Positions 9,587-20,019 are shown, counted from the stretch's first letter. The stretch is 64,000 bases of DNA from Cupriavidus sp. U2 (GCF_009663685.2 NZ_RCOG02000032.1:311382-375381); one strand, 5' to 3'. Numbers and translations are program-made. Notes: generated by a model from the letters alone, not told the origin.

Positions 9587-11194
9587 ATGGCAAATTCCAC
9601 CACCGCGACGCCGGACAGCGGCGCGGCACCGGCCCCGAAGCCGGCGCCCGCCCGCCCCGCCGCGCATCCGCCGCTGACCGGCGGCAAGCTGATTCTGGGC
9701 ACCATCGCGCTGTCGCTGGCCACGTTCATGAACGTGCTCGATTCGTCGATCGCCAACGTGTCGATCCCGGCCATCTCGGGCGACCTTGGCGTGTCGCCGA
9801 ACCAGGGCACCTGGGTCATCACGTCGTTCGCGGTCGCCAACGCAATCTCGGTGCCGCTGACCGGCTGGCTGACCACGCGCTTTGGCGCGGTGCGGCTGTT
9901 CGTGCTGTCGATCCTGCTGTTCGTGATCTCGTCGTGGCTGTGTGGCGTGGCGCCGAACCTGGAAACGCTGCTGGCCGCCCGCGTGCTGCAGGGCGCCGTG
10001 GCCGGCCCGATGATTCCGCTGTCGCAGGCCCTGCTGCTGGCCAGCTATCCACCCGCCAAGAGTTCGATGGCCCTGGCGCTATGGGGCATGACCACGCTGG
10101 TGGCGCCCATCATGGGGCCGCTGCTGGGCGGATGGATCTCGGACAACATGACCTGGCCGTGGATCTTCTACATCAATGTGCCGATCGGCATCGTCACCGC
10201 CTGGGTCACGTGGTCGATCTACCGAGAGCGCGAAACGCCCACCAAGATGCTGCCGATCGACCGCATCGGCCTGGCGCTGCTGGTGATCTGGGTCGGCTCG
10301 ATGCAGCTGATGCTGGACAAGGGCAAGGAACTCGACTGGTTCCATTCGGGCGTCATCGTGGCGCTGGGCGTGACCGCCGTGGTCGGCTTCCTGTTCTTCC
10401 TGGCCTGGGAGCTCTACGAGAAGCATCCGATCGTCGACATCCACCTGTTCAAGGGCCGCAACTTCGCGGCCGGCGTGGTGGCGATCTCGGTGGCCTACGG
10501 CCTGTTCTTCGGCAATCTCGTGATCCTGCCGCTGTGGCTGCAGACCATCGTCGGCTACACCGCCACCGATGCCGGCCTGGTGACCGCGCCGGTGGGTATT
10601 TTCGCCATCATCCTGTCGCCGATCATCGGCCGGGTGCTGCCGAAGATCGACGCACGCTGGGTGGCCACCACGGCGTTCATCACGTTCGGTGCGGTGAGCT
10701 TCATGCGGGCCGGCTTCACCACGGGCGTGGACACACGGGCGCTGGTGATCCCCACGCTGATCCAGGGCGCGGCCATGGCGATGTTCTTCATCCCGCTGAC
10801 GTCGATCATCCTGTCGGGCCAGCCGCCCGAGAAGATTCCGGCAGCCTCGGGCCTGTCGAACTTCGTGCGGATCACGTTCGGTGCCATCGGGGCGTCGATC
10901 TCGACCACGGTCTGGGAAAACCGCTCGGCGCTGCATCATGCGCAGCTGGTCGAACAGATCACCCCGTACAACCCGACGTACCAGGCCCAGCTCGATCACC
11001 TGATGGAAATGGGCATGTCGAAGATGCAGGCCATCGGGCTGATCGAGCGGAACATCTCGCTGCAGGCATCGATGCTGGGCGCCAACGACATCTTCTGGAT
11101 CTCGGGCGTGCTGTTCTTCGCGCTGATCGGCTTTGTCTGGCTGACCAGGCGCGCCAAGGGCGGCGGCGGCGCCGACGCGGCCGGGGCGCACTGA
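9587..11194 (+). CDS. DHA2 family drug:H+ antiporter, EmrB type
   Basis: 535-residue major facilitator with 14 predicted membrane helices. The DHA2 signature around helix 1 (LDSSIANVSIPAISGDLGVS) and the following PLTGWLTTRFGAVRLF (motif A region) are clear. It is the energised component of the pump, exchanging protons for hydrophobic compounds. Last gene of the marR operon, followed by a short direct repeat and a hairpin. The N-terminal 35 residues are Pro/Ala-rich and cytoplasmic. Confidence 0.93.
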   Translation: MANSTTATPDSGAAPAPKPAPARPAAHPPLTGGKLILGTIALSLATFMNVLDSSIANVSIPAISGDLGVSPNQGTWVITSFAVANAISVPLTGWLTTRFGAVRLFVLSILLFVISSWLCGVAPNLETLLAARVLQGAVAGPMIPLSQALLLASYPPAKSSMALALWGMTTLVAPIMGPLLGGWISDNMTWPWIFYINVPIGIVTAWVTWSIYRERETPTKMLPIDRIGLALLVIWVGSMQLMLDKGKELDWFHSGVIVALGVTAVVGFLFFLAWELYEKHPIVDIHLFKGRNFAAGVVAISVAYGLFFGNLVILPLWLQTIVGYTATDAGLVTAPVGIFAIILSPIIGRVLPKIDARWVATTAFITFGAVSFMRAGFTTGVDTRALVIPTLIQGAAMAMFFIPLTSIILSGQPPEKIPAASGLSNFVRITFGAIGASISTTVWENRSALHHAQLVEQITPYNPTYQAQLDHLMEMGMSKMQAIGLIERNISLQASMLGANDIFWISGVLFFALIGFVWLTRRAKGGGGADAAGAH

Positions 11195-11207
11195 CCGGCC
11201 GGCTTGC

Positions 11208-11234
11208 GGCATGTGACATGTGGCATGTGACATG
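11208..11234. repeat. Direct repeat of 13 bases after the efflux operon
   Basis: GGCATGTGACATG occurs at 11208-11220 and again at 11222-11234, one base apart. Each unit is itself nearly palindromic (CATGTGACATG). It sits between the end of emrB and the terminator, outside any gene. Confidence 0.7.
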
Positions 11235-11248
11235 CACCCCGAGGCATG

Positions 11249-11280
11249 AAAAAAGGGCATCGATGCTGGTCGATGCCCTT
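11249..11280 (-). terminator. Intrinsic terminator of the rimP-truB operon
   Basis: Ten-base stem AAGGGCATCG (11253-11262) / CGATGCCCTT (11271-11280). On the minus strand it is followed by six T, a strong terminator 37 bases after truB. On the plus strand the T-tract is poor (CTTCTTCG), so it may only partly stop the efflux transcript. Confidence 0.85.
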
Positions 11281-11316
11281 CTTCGTTGGGATGCTTGCCT
11301 TCGGAGCCGGTAAAAC

Positions 11317-12255
11317 TCAGAGTTTTACGAGCCGCTCGGGCCGCAGCGCCCCTTCCTTCATCCGCGCGACGCCCAGCAGCTTGCCTTCGGCATAGACGCG
11401 CGCCAGCGTGCCCGCTTCCGGCGCCTGGCCTTCGGGCAGGTCACGGTGGGCGATACGTTGCCCCTGCAGGAAGCGTCCAGCCGACACCGCATCCAGATGG
11501 ACCGGCGGGCAACGCTGCAGCAGCGCGTCTACCGGCGCCAGCAGCGTCGGCCGCACATCGTCAGGCTGTGCGTCGATCTGTTCCAGCGTCACTGCGCCTT
11601 CCAGCGTCAGGTCGCCCACGCCCGTGCGCCGCAGCCCGGTCAGATGCGCGCCGCAACCGAGCGCCTCGCCGATATCTTCGGCCAGCGTGCGAATGTACGT
11701 CCCCTTGCTGCAGGTCACGCGCATCGTAAAACGGCTATTTTCCAGATCGACTTCGAGAAGCGTGATCGCGCGGATGATCACCCGGCGTGCCGCGCGCTCC
11801 ACGGTCTGCCCCGCCCTCGCATATTCGTAGAGCGGCTTGCCGTTCCGCTTCAGCGCCGAGTACATCGGCGGCACCTGTTCGATCTCGCCCGTGAAGCGCA
11901 CGATTGCCGCATCGAGCGCCGCACGGTCGCACGTGACCGGACGTTTGCTGACGATATCGCCCTCTGCATCGCCGGTGGTCGTGGTCGCCCCCAGGCGCAC
12001 GGCGGCTTCGTAGGTCTTGTCGGCATCGAGCAGATCCTGCGAAAACTTGGTGGCCTCGCCAAAGCACAACGGCAAGAGGCCCGTGGCCAGCGGATCGAGC
12101 GTACCGGTATGGCCGGCCTTGTTCGCGCGCAGCAGGCGCTTGGCGCGCACCAGCGCATCGTTGGACGACAGGCCCAGCGGCTTGTCGAGCAGCAGCACGC
12201 CATGCACGTCACGGCGCGGCAGCCGGGGCGGACGGTTGGCTTGGGAATCGGTCAT
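11317..12255 (-). CDS. truB: tRNA pseudouridine(55) synthase TruB
   Basis: 312-residue enzyme making pseudouridine 55 in the T-loop of tRNAs. GVLLLDKPLGLSSNDALV (19-36) is the N-terminal signature, and GHTGTLDPLATGLL carries the catalytic Asp at residue 54. The C-terminal part (from about 250) is a PUA-like domain. Last gene of the rimP-nusA-infB-rbfA-truB operon, as in most proteobacteria. Confidence 0.96.
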   Translation of the reverse strand: MTDSQANRPPRLPRRDVHGVLLLDKPLGLSSNDALVRAKRLLRANKAGHTGTLDPLATGLLPLCFGEATKFSQDLLDADKTYEAAVRLGATTTTGDAEGDIVSKRPVTCDRAALDAAIVRFTGEIEQVPPMYSALKRNGKPLYEYARAGQTVERAARRVIIRAITLLEVDLENSRFTMRVTCSKGTYIRTLAEDIGEALGCGAHLTGLRRTGVGDLTLEGAVTLEQIDAQPDDVRPTLLAPVDALLQRCPPVHLDAVSAGRFLQGQRIAHRDLPEGQAPEAGTLARVYAEGKLLGVARMKEGALRPERLVKL

Positions 12256-12327
12256 TGCGGGGGGAAGAGGTTTGCGGCGCCGGCCCGGAAGCCGGCTCGC
12301 GAGAAAACGGCAAAAAACGCCGATGCC

Positions 12328-12699
12328 TTATTCGTCGTCCTTGGCGCGCGTCGAATTGGCTTCGTTGATCAGCTTCGACATCTCGATGGCATGCTCCACC
12401 GACGTATCGTGATGGAAATGCAGCGTCGGGACGGTATGGATATGCAGGCGCTTGAACAGCAGCGAATGCAGGTAGCCAGCCTTTTCCCGGAGGATGCCGG
12501 CCGCCACCTCGGGCTCGGCGCCGAGCACCGTGAAGTAGACCTTGGCGTGCGCGTAGTCGGGTGTCAGCGCCACCGACTGCAGCGTGACCAGCCCCAGGCG
12601 CGGATCGCGGAGCTCGCGCTGGATCATCTCGGCCAGTTCCTTCTGGATCTGGTCGGACAGGCGCAAATTACGGGAGGAGATATTGCCTTTCTTGGCCAT
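12328..12699 (-). CDS. rbfA: Ribosome-binding factor A
   Basis: 123-residue KH-type protein that binds the 30S subunit during late 16S rRNA maturation. [26 protein letters not shown] near the N-terminus and the AKVYFTVLG strand are family hallmarks; the usual length is 120-135. It lies between infB and truB, with a hairpin separating it from infB. Confidence 0.95.
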   Translation of the reverse strand: MAKKGNISSRNLRLSDQIQKELAEMIQRELRDPRLGLVTLQSVALTPDYAHAKVYFTVLGAEPEVAAGILREKAGYLHSLLFKRLHIHTVPTLHFHHDTSVEHAIEMSKLINEANSTRAKDDE

Positions 12700-12728
12700 G
12701 CAAAACTTTTTGCTTTACCGATGATGTG

Positions 12729-12753
12729 AAAACGGCAGGCCGGAGCCTGCCGT
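12729..12753 (-). terminator. Hairpin with short T-run between infB and rbfA
   Basis: Stem ACGGCAGGC (12732-12740) / GCCTGCCGT (12745-12753) with a CGGA loop. On the minus strand four T follow. It begins about 15 bases after the infB stop and 30 bases before rbfA, so it could lower rbfA-truB transcription or protect the 3' end of infB mRNA. The short T-run suggests a leaky terminator. Confidence 0.6.
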
Positions 12754-12767
12754 CTTTGCGTATCGCC

Positions 12768-15704
12768 TTACAGCGTACGCGCCACCTCGGTGATTTCGTA
12801 CACCTCGAGCTGGTCGCCTTCCTGAACATCGTTGAAGTTCTTGATCGACAGACCGCACTCGAAGCCCTGCTTGACTTCCTTGACGTCGTCCTTGAACCGC
12901 TTGAGCGAGTCCAGTTCGCCGTCGTGGATCACCACGTTGTTGCGCAGCACACGGACCAGCGACGTACGCTTGACCAGGCCGTCGGTGACCATACAGCCGG
13001 CCACGGCGCCAACCTTCGGCACGCGGAAGACCTGGCGGACTTCCACCTGACCGATCGTGGTCTCGCGCTTCTCCGGCGCCAGCATGCCCGACATGGCCGC
13101 CTTGATCTCGTCCACAGCATCGTAAATGATGTTGTAGTAGCGGATGTCGATGCCATTGTGCTCGGCCAGCTTGCGCGCACCAGCGTCGGCACGCACATTG
13201 AAGCCGATGATCACCGCCTTCGAAGCCGTGGCCAGGTTGACGTCCGATTCCGAGATGCCACCCACGCCACCGTGCACGATCTGCACGCGCACTTCGGCGG
13301 TCGACAGCTTCTGCAGCGACTGCACCAGTGCTTCCTGCGAACCCTGCACGTCGGCCTTCACGATCAGCGGCAGCGTCTGGACTTCGCCTTCGGCCATCTG
13401 CTCGAGCATCGTTTCCAGCTTGGCCGCCTGCTGCTTGGCCAGCTTCACGTCGCGGAACTTGCCTTGACGGAACAGGGCGATTTCACGCGCCTTGCGCTCG
13501 TCCGGCAGCACCAGCACTTCCTCACCGGCGGCAGGCACTTCCGACAGACCCTGGATTTCCACCGGGATCGACGGGCCAGCTTCCTTGGCCGGCTTGCCGT
13601 TTTCGTCCAGCATGGCGCGCACGCGGCCATAGGCACTGCCGGCCAGCACGACATCGCCGCGCTTGAGCGTTCCGCTGCTCACCAGGATCGTCGCGATCGG
13701 GCCCTTGCCCTTGTCGAGCTGGGCTTCCACCACCAGACCCTTGGCCGGGGCGTCCACCGGGGCGCGCAGTTCCAGCACTTCGGCCTGCAGCAGCACGTTC
13801 TCGAGCAGATCCTCGATGCCCTGGCCAGTCTTGGCCGACACCGGCACGAACGGCGAATCGCCGCCGTACTCTTCCGGCACCACCTGTTCCGCCACCAGTT
13901 CCTGCTTGACGCGGTCCGGGTTGGCTTCGGGCTTGTCGACCTTGGTGATCGCCACGACGATCGGCACGCCGGCAGCCTTGGCGTGCGCAATCGCTTCCTT
14001 GGTCTGCGGCATCACGCCGTCGTCGGCCGCCACCACCAGGATGACGATGTCGGTCGCCTTGGCGCCACGGGCACGCATGGCCGTGAAGGCCTCGTGACCC
14101 GGGGTGTCCAGGAACGTGATCACGCCACGGTCGGTTTCGACGTGATACGCGCCAATGTGCTGCGTAATGCCGCCGGCTTCGCCCGCGGCAACCTTGGTGC
14201 GGCGGATGTAATCCAGCAGCGAGGTCTTGCCGTGGTCGACGTGACCCATCACGGTCACGACCGGCGGACGCGGCAGCAGCTCGGCATCGGTCTGCTCTTC
14301 GCCTTCCGTCACCAGCAGCAGGGCTTCCGGATCGTCCAGCTTGGCGGCATATGCCTTGTGGCCCATTTCTTCCACCACGATCATGGCGGTTTCCTGGTCC
14401 AGCACCTGGTTGATCGTCACCATCTGGCCGAGCTTCATCATCTGCTTGATGACCTCGGATGCCTTGACGGCCATCTTGTGGGCCAGATCGGCCACCGAGA
14501 CGGTCTCGGGCACGTGCACTTCGCGCACCACCGGCTCGGTCGGCGCCTGGAAGTTGCTGCGGCCATCGTCACCGTGCTGCTTGCCGCCACGGCCACGCGG
14601 GCCGCTGCGCCAGCCGCCGGTACCGCCCGACGAATCGCCACGGGTCTTCAGGCCACCGCCCTTGCCCTTGCCACGGCTGTCGTCCTGCCAGCTGCCGCCG
14701 CCCTTGCCCTTGCCACCCTTCTTGTCAGCGGTGGCAGTGGTCGTCGTGGCGGCCGGCGCGGCGGCGGTCTTCTTCTCGTCCTTCTTGACTTCGGTGCCAG
14801 CCGGCTTCACCGGCTTGTGCAGCGTGCCGGTCTGCTCGGCCTTCTTTTCCTCGGCCTTGCGCTCCGACGGCGCCTTCAGCACGCGCGGCGGCGCATTCAG
14901 CATCTGTTGGATGGCGCGGGCCTCGGCTTCGGCGGCTTCGCGGCGACGGCGCGCGGCGGCGTCCTGCTCGGCACGTGCCTTGTCGGCAGCCGCCTTGGCG
15001 CTGTCCTGCTCGGCGCGGGCCTTGTCGGCAGCAGCCTTGGCGTCGTCGGCGTTCTTCTGCGCCTGGGCGCGTTCGGTGGCCAGACGGGCCTTGTCTTCTT
15101 CAGCCTTCTTGCGTGCGGTTTCCTCGGCGGCGTCGGAGGCTGCCTGGGCGGCAGCGGCTTCCTCGGCAGCCTTCTGGGCCAGCAGTTCAGCCTGGCGGCG
15201 CTGTTCGGCCTCCAGGGCTTCCTGCCTGGCGCGGCGGTCGGCTTCCTCGCGCTCGGCGGCCTCGCGGGCTGCCTGGGCTTCGGCTTCCTGGCGTGCCAGG
15301 GCCTCGGCCTGCTCGCGGCGCTGTTCCTCGTCGCGACGGGCCAGCTCGGCAGCCGCCTCGGCCGCCTGGGCGTCGGCACCGTCGTCGTGCGATTCGACGT
15401 CGTCGCGCTTGATCAGCACGCGCTTCTTGCGCACCTCGACCTGCACGGTGCGGGTCTTGCCGGTGGAGTCGGATTGACGGATTTCGGACGTTTCGCGCTT
15501 GGTCAACGTGATTTTCTTGCGTGCGCTGTCATCGGCCTGACCGTGCGACCGCTTCAGGTAATCCAGCAGCCGGGTCTTGTCCGATTCGGTAATGATGTCT
15601 TCAGGCGTCGCCTTGCCCACCCCAGCTGCCTGCAATTGTTCCAGCAGTGCAGCAGGGCTGCGGCTCAGTTCTGCGGCCAGTTGGGCAACTGTTGTGCTTG
15701 CCAT
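12768..15704 (-). CDS. infB: Translation initiation factor IF-2
   Basis: 978-residue GTPase that brings initiator tRNA to the 30S subunit. The IF2 N-terminal domain is residues 1-55. A long Lys/Ala/Glu-rich linker follows (about 55-400), including a 14-residue direct repeat ([14 protein letters not shown], then the same ending in A) and a Gly-rich patch. The G domain starts near 480 with GHVDHGKTS, then DTPGHEAF and [10 protein letters not shown], and domains II-IV complete the protein. The long linker accounts for its size compared with E. coli (890). The DNA of the linker is biased but stays open, so it is real coding sequence. Confidence 0.98.
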   Translation of the reverse strand: MASTTVAQLAAELSRSPAALLEQLQAAGVGKATPEDIITESDKTRLLDYLKRSHGQADDSARKKITLTKRETSEIRQSDSTGKTRTVQVEVRKKRVLIKRDDVESHDDGADAQAAEAAAELARRDEEQRREQAEALARQEAEAQAAREAAEREEADRRARQEALEAEQRRQAELLAQKAAEEAAAAQAASDAAEETARKKAEEDKARLATERAQAQKNADDAKAAADKARAEQDSAKAAADKARAEQDAAARRRREAAEAEARAIQQMLNAPPRVLKAPSERKAEEKKAEQTGTLHKPVKPAGTEVKKDEKKTAAAPAATTTTATADKKGGKGKGGGSWQDDSRGKGKGGGLKTRGDSSGGTGGWRSGPRGRGGKQHGDDGRSNFQAPTEPVVREVHVPETVSVADLAHKMAVKASEVIKQMMKLGQMVTINQVLDQETAMIVVEEMGHKAYAAKLDDPEALLLVTEGEEQTDAELLPRPPVVTVMGHVDHGKTSLLDYIRRTKVAAGEAGGITQHIGAYHVETDRGVITFLDTPGHEAFTAMRARGAKATDIVILVVAADDGVMPQTKEAIAHAKAAGVPIVVAITKVDKPEANPDRVKQELVAEQVVPEEYGGDSPFVPVSAKTGQGIEDLLENVLLQAEVLELRAPVDAPAKGLVVEAQLDKGKGPIATILVSSGTLKRGDVVLAGSAYGRVRAMLDENGKPAKEAGPSIPVEIQGLSEVPAAGEEVLVLPDERKAREIALFRQGKFRDVKLAKQQAAKLETMLEQMAEGEVQTLPLIVKADVQGSQEALVQSLQKLSTAEVRVQIVHGGVGGISESDVNLATASKAVIIGFNVRADAGARKLAEHNGIDIRYYNIIYDAVDEIKAAMSGMLAPEKRETTIGQVEVRQVFRVPKVGAVAGCMVTDGLVKRTSLVRVLRNNVVIHDGELDSLKRFKDDVKEVKQGFECGLSIKNFNDVQEGDQLEVYEITEVARTL

Positions 15705-15788
15705 TCAAACCCTTTCAATGCTCGGTTTCTACGTCGGGACAATTCGTGTGCGGAAAGCGCGTCCGGGTGTTGAATCCGGACGTGTCCC

Positions 15789-17264
15789 TCAGTTAAACCA
15801 ATGTTCCCGTGCTTTCATGATCAGCGCCTTGGCTTCATCCTCGCCAACGCCGGCCATCTCGACCAGCTCGTCCACGGCCAGTTCGGCCAGGTCGTCACGC
15901 GTATGGATGTTGCCTTCGGCCAGTTTGCCGATCAGCTCGGGGGTCAGGCCGTCGAGCGAACGCAGATCCTGCGACACCTCTTCCACCTTTTCTTCCCGGG
16001 CCAGTTCCATCGTCAGCAGCGCATCGCGGGCGCGGTTGCGCAGCTCGTTGACGGTGTCTTCGTCGAAGGCCTCGATTTCCATCATTTCGCTGATGGGCAC
16101 GTAGGCCACTTCTTCCAGCGTGGAGAAGCCTTCCTCGATCAGGATGTCCGCCACTTCCTCGTCCACGTCCAGCTTGGCCATGAACAGCTTGCGCACCACT
16201 TCGCTTTCCTCGGCCTGCTTCTGCGCCGATTCTTCCTGCGTCATGATGTTGATCTGCCAGCCGGTCAGCTCCGACGCCAGGCGTACGTTCTGACCGCTGC
16301 GGCCGATGGAGACGGCGAGGTTTTCCTCGTCGACCACCACATCCATGCTGTGCTTCTCTTCGTCGACCACGATCGACTGCACCTGTGCCGGCGCCAGCGC
16401 GCCGATCACGAACTGCGCCGGGTCTTCAGACCACAGTACGATGTCCACGGCCTCGCCGCCAATCTCGTTGCGCACCGCCGTGACGCGCGTGCCACGCACG
16501 CCCACGCAGGTGCCGATCGGATCGATGCGCTTGTCATGCGCCACCACGGCGATCTTGGCGCGCACGCCCGGGTCGCGGGCTGCGGCCTTGATTTCCAGCA
16601 GGCCCTGTTCCATTTCCGGCACTTCGTTCTCGAAGAGCTTGATCAGGAACTCGGGCGCGGTGCGCGACAGTTCGATCTGCGGGCCACGCGCGGCGCGGTC
16701 CACGTTCAGGATGTACGCACGCACACGGTCGCCGGTGCGCAGGTTTTCCTTCGGAATGATCTGGTCGCGGGCCAGCAACGCTTCCACGCGGCCGGATTCG
16801 ACGATCAGACCCTTCTTGTCGGCGCGCTTGACCGTGCCGGTCATGATCTTTTCGCCGCGATCCAGGTAGTCGTTCAGGATCTGTTCGCGCTCGGCGTCGC
16901 GGATACGCTGCAGGATCACCTGCTTGGCGGCCTGGGCGCCGATACGGCCAAACTCAACCGACTCGATCTGCTCTTCGATGAAATCGTCCAGCTGGATGTC
17001 GGCGTTCTGGTCGCGGGCTTCGAACAGCAGGATCTGCTTGTCGGGTTCCTGCAGACCCTGTTCGTCGGGGACGACAAGCCAGCGGCGGAACGTTTCGTGC
17101 TCACCGGATTCACGGTCGATATGCACGCGGATATCCACGTCTTCCTCGAAACGCTTCTTGGTGGCCGAGGCCAACGCGGCCTCCAGTGCACCAAAGACCA
17201 CATCCTTGTCAACGTTCTTCTCGCGCGCTAGCGCATCGACGAGCAACAGAACTTCGCGGCTCAT
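15789..17264 (-). CDS. nusA: Transcription termination/antitermination factor NusA
   Basis: 491-residue RNA polymerase-binding protein controlling pausing, termination and antitermination. It shows the N-terminal RNAP-binding domain (1-about 125), an S1 domain ([20 protein letters not shown]), two KH domains ([19 protein letters not shown]) and two acidic C-terminal helix-hairpin-helix repeats, as in enterobacterial NusA. It overlaps the rimP stop by four bases (ATGA), so the two are translationally coupled. Its own operon begins with a probable premature terminator, which NusA could sense. Confidence 0.98.
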   Translation of the reverse strand: MSREVLLLVDALAREKNVDKDVVFGALEAALASATKKRFEEDVDIRVHIDRESGEHETFRRWLVVPDEQGLQEPDKQILLFEARDQNADIQLDDFIEEQIESVEFGRIGAQAAKQVILQRIRDAEREQILNDYLDRGEKIMTGTVKRADKKGLIVESGRVEALLARDQIIPKENLRTGDRVRAYILNVDRAARGPQIELSRTAPEFLIKLFENEVPEMEQGLLEIKAAARDPGVRAKIAVVAHDKRIDPIGTCVGVRGTRVTAVRNEIGGEAVDIVLWSEDPAQFVIGALAPAQVQSIVVDEEKHSMDVVVDEENLAVSIGRSGQNVRLASELTGWQINIMTQEESAQKQAEESEVVRKLFMAKLDVDEEVADILIEEGFSTLEEVAYVPISEMMEIEAFDEDTVNELRNRARDALLTMELAREEKVEEVSQDLRSLDGLTPELIGKLAEGNIHTRDDLAELAVDELVEMAGVGEDEAKALIMKAREHWFN

Positions 17265-17749
17265 TGCTTGTTCCCTTTTCTTTGATTTCCCTTGAAGTCG
17301 ATCACAGGCACCAGACGGGCCTTGTCGACATCGGATATGGCGAATTCCAGCAGTGCAGCGCCGTCCTTGCCCTCGAATTCCAGGCCGATCTTCTCGGCCC
17401 CGGCCTCGCCTGCGGGTTCGCGCAGGATGCCGACGAAGTTCTTCTGGCCGTTGACCGGCAGGCGCAGCGTGACCCTGGCTTCCTCACCGGCGAAGCGGAC
17501 AAAATCGGCCAGCTTCTTGAGCGGACGGTCCAGGCCCGGCGACGACACTTCGAGGCGCTCGTAGTCGACGTTTTCGACCATCAGCACGTGCGTGAGCTGG
17601 CGGCTGACCTTCTCGCAATCCTCAATGACGATGCCGGTTTCAGGCTGATCGATATAGACACGCAGAAGTCCGGCCGGGGCACGCTCAAGCTCAACCAACT
17701 CGTAGCCCATGCCGTTAAGGGTGGTTTCGATCAAATCTGCCAGATGCAC
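17261..17749 (-). CDS. rimP: Ribosome maturation factor RimP
   Basis: 162-residue protein needed for 30S subunit maturation. It starts at a GTG (17749), giving the conserved N-terminus [20 protein letters not shown]; the two-domain RimP fold is evident from [20 protein letters not shown] and the later [11 protein letters not shown] motif. First gene of the nusA-infB operon, with a leader of about 230 bases upstream. Confidence 0.96.
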   Translation of the reverse strand: MHLADLIETTLNGMGYELVELERAPAGLLRVYIDQPETGIVIEDCEKVSRQLTHVLMVENVDYERLEVSSPGLDRPLKKLADFVRFAGEEARVTLRLPVNGQKNFVGILREPAGEAGAEKIGLEFEGKDGAALLEFAISDVDKARLVPVIDFKGNQRKGNKQ

Positions 17750-17872
17750 TGTATTCCCGAGTAGTGGCTTTCAATACCTTGGCAGACACCGGACAACACA
17801 ACGTTCTGAAATCGAGGTTCCGAAACGGCCTGTAAGCCCTGCCTGCCCATCATCCCCACGAAACCAGGCGCG

Positions 17873-17941
17873 TCATGTGACGCAATCCAGCCGCAAGCAC
17901 AAACGGGCGAACCAAAAAAAAATGGGCGCAATGCCCATCAT
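17873..17941 (-). other. Possible 22-codon leader peptide upstream of rimP
   Basis: A short reading frame starting with two ATGs (17941, 17938) and ending in TGA at 17873. AGGA lies seven bases before the first ATG, an unusually good ribosome site for this region. The frame runs through the terminator stem and the nine-T tract (which encodes Ile-Phe-Phe-Trp). If translated, ribosomes would unfold the terminator. Nothing shows that it is translated; a 22-codon frame can arise by chance. Confidence 0.3.
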
Positions 17942-17977
17942 TCGCCCATCCTCGCCGAGGATGATACTTTTGAATAG
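17914..17977 (-). promoter_or_regulatory. Candidate transcription attenuator before rimP-nusA-infB
   Basis: About seven bases after the -10 at 17984-17989, transcription should start near 17977. The first about 64 bases hold a hairpin CATCCTCGGCGAGGATG (17947-17963) followed by a terminator: ATGGGC (17922-17927) pairs with GCCCAT (17933-17938), then nine T on the minus strand. An alternative pairing, ATGGGCG with CGCCCAT, shares bases with the first hairpin, so two mutually exclusive folds are possible. The same terminator could also stop rluB read-through. The rest of the gap 17750-18080 holds no recognisable gene; a strong hairpin without T-run follows the rluB stop (about 18050-18075). Confidence 0.55.
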
Positions 17978-17983
17978 ACTTGG

Positions 17984-18012
17984 ATTATACGCGGATTATG
18001 ACTAAAAGGCAA
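17984..18012 (-). promoter_or_regulatory. Strong sigma-70-type promoter for the rimP-nusA-infB operon
   Basis: On the minus strand TTGCCT (18007-18012), a 17-base spacer and a perfect TATAAT (17984-17989). It is the best sigma-70-like promoter I saw in the window and points at rimP, 235 bases downstream. The terminator at 17914-17938 lies between them. Confidence 0.7.
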
Positions 18013-18080
18013 AAGCCTGCTGGGATCCGCGCCGGAACGCGGCCGAACGCCGGACTTTTCCGGCATCGGCCCCCTCTGTA

Positions 18081-20000
18081 TCAGCGTTGACCGCCCCGGC
18101 CACCGCCGCGCGGCCGGCGATTGCCGCCGCCACCACCACCGCCGCCGCCCTTGGCGGCCTTCGGCATCACATTGCCGTTGACGTCACCGCCGCCCCGGCG
18201 CTGGCGATTGCCGCCTGCGTTTCCCGCATTTCCGGCGTTGCCGCCCATGCCGCCGCGTCCGCCACGCCCGCCGCCAGCACCCTTGCCGCCCGCGGCGCCA
18301 CGCATGCCGCCTGTGCCGCCCGTACCGCGCAGGGCGCCTGCGCCACCCAGGCCGCCACTGAACTTCGTCGTGTGCGACGTCAGCGGTGCCGGGCCAGACG
18401 GGATGTAGCCCATCGAGGTCTGCATCGGATCAGGCTGGCCGCGCCCGGCGTTGCCGCCGCCGCGGTTGCCGCCTGCCTTTTCAAAGCGCGGCAGGCCGTC
18501 CATGCCCGTGTGCATCGGCATGCCGGCAATGGCGGCTTCGGTACGCGCCTTGCGGCCGCCCAGCTTTGTCACGCCACCCTTGCCGCCGCTCTGCTCGGCC
18601 TTGGCCGGCGCCTTCAGACCGATGTTGGCCATCAGGTTGCGCACGTCCGTGGCTTCCAACTCCTGCCAGCGGCCGCGCTTGAGACCACGCGGCAGCAGGA
18701 ACTGGCCGTAGCGGGTACGGATCAGGCGCGACACGGTCAGGCCGACGGCTTCGAACATCCGGCGCACTTCGCGGTTCCGGCCTTCGGTCAGCGCCACGTG
18801 ATACCACTGGTTCACACCCTCGCCACCGCCGTCGGCGATGCGCAGGAAGTTGGCCTCGCCGTCGTCGAGCTGAATGCCATGCAACAGCGCCTGTCGATCA
18901 GCTTCCGCCAGTTCGCCCAGCGTACGTACCGCGTATTCGCGCTCCACGCCGTAGCGCGGATGCATGAAGCGGTTGGCGATATCGCCGGACGTGGTAAAGA
19001 TCAGCAGGCCTTCAGTGTTGAAGTCCAGGCGGCCAACCGCCACCCACTTGCCGTTCTTGATGCGCGGCAGGCTGTCGAACACGGTCGGACGGCCTTCCGG
19101 GTCCGACTGGCTGACGATCTCGCCGGACGGCTTGTGATACAGCAGCACACGCGGCGGCTTGGTCGTCACCTTGCGATGAATCAGCTTGCCATTCACGCGG
19201 ACCTGGTCGGCCGGCAGGATGCGCTGGCCGATATGCGCGGGCAGACCGTTGACGGACACCCGGCCCTGCAGGATCAGCTCTTCCATCTCGCGGCGCGAGC
19301 CCAGGCCGCCTTCGGCCAGCACCTTGTGCAGCTTCGGCGCATCGTCATCCGACGTCAGTTCGCGCACCGGCTTGGCCTTGGTGCGCGGCACAACGGTGTC
19401 TTCCTCGTCGAACTGCTCGGAGATCACGAAGCGGAACAGGTCCTCGGCACCGGCGGCAGCCTTGGCGCCACCGGTCTTGCCAGCCGGCTTCGCCGACTTG
19501 TCGCCCTGACGCTGTTCGCCACGGGCACCCTGCTTGCCGGGACCCGCCTGATTCTTGCGCTGGCCATTGCGATTGCGCTTGCCAGCCTGCTCGGCCGCCG
19601 GCTTGTTGTCGCCGTCGACCAGTGCGGCCTTGCGCTGCGGCTGCTGGCGGCGCTTGCGCTGACCTGGCTGGGCCTGCGTCTCGCCGCCGTCTGCCTGCCG
19701 CGCCTCTGGCGCACCGGCTTCGGCCGCAGGCGCCGGCTTGCGGCGACCACGGCTACGCGGCGCGGCGGGCTGGGCGGTGTCGCCTGCCTCGGCCGGCGCC
19801 GGCGCGTCGCCATCGGCGCGACCCGCGTCCCGATCCTGCGCGGCCTGGCGGCGCGAAGCCACCAGATTGCGCAAACCGCGGCGGAGCCCCTTCCGGCGCG
19901 GCGCGCCGTCGGCGTCATTTCCCGTATCGGGGGCGCCGGTGTCACCCGGCACGTCCGGCTGGCGGACGTCTTGCTCAGCGGAATCAGACAAAGTATTCAC
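18081..20000 (-). CDS. rluB: RluB-type 23S rRNA pseudouridine synthase with long disordered ends
   Basis: About 639 residues, more than twice the usual 250-300. The core is ordinary: S4 RNA-binding domain ([20 protein letters not shown], about 220-270) and the RsuA/RluB catalytic domain with [11 protein letters not shown] near 323-333 carrying the catalytic Asp. The first about 215 residues are charged, Gln/Arg/Lys-rich and low complexity. The last about 155 are Gly/Arg-rich, ending in poly-Gly and RGG-like units. The start is uncertain: a GTG at 20000 is the best fit because scpB ends at 20020; the frame is open for 158 codons further upstream but overlaps scpB there. RluB modifies 23S rRNA position 2605; the role of the tails is unknown. 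Confidence 0.85.
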   Translation of the reverse strand: MNTLSDSAEQDVRQPDVPGDTGAPDTGNDADGAPRRKGLRRGLRNLVASRRQAAQDRDAGRADGDAPAPAEAGDTAQPAAPRSRGRRKPAPAAEAGAPEARQADGGETQAQPGQRKRRQQPQRKAALVDGDNKPAAEQAGKRNRNGQRKNQAGPGKQGARGEQRQGDKSAKPAGKTGGAKAAAGAEDLFRFVISEQFDEEDTVVPRTKAKPVRELTSDDDAPKLHKVLAEGGLGSRREMEELILQGRVSVNGLPAHIGQRILPADQVRVNGKLIHRKVTTKPPRVLLYHKPSGEIVSQSDPEGRPTVFDSLPRIKNGKWVAVGRLDFNTEGLLIFTTSGDIANRFMHPRYGVEREYAVRTLGELAEADRQALLHGIQLDDGEANFLRIADGGGEGVNQWYHVALTEGRNREVRRMFEAVGLTVSRLIRTRYGQFLLPRGLKRGRWQELEATDVRNLMANIGLKAPAKAEQSGGKGGVTKLGGRKARTEAAIAGMPMHTGMDGLPRFEKAGGNRGGGNAGRGQPDPMQTSMGYIPSGPAPLTSHTTKFSGGLGGAGALRGTGGTGGMRGAAGGKGAGGGRGGRGGMGGNAGNAGNAGGNRQRRGGGDVNGNVMPKAAKGGGGGGGGGNRRPRGGGRGGQR

Positions 20001-20019
20001 TATCGATGTTGCATGTTGT

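Noticed and set aside
12726-15773. A 1015-codon open frame on the plus strand opposite infB
   Set aside because: GC-rich sequence with strong third-position bias leaves antisense frames open. The translation is a His/Arg/Leu mix without domains, while infB on the other strand is unmistakable.
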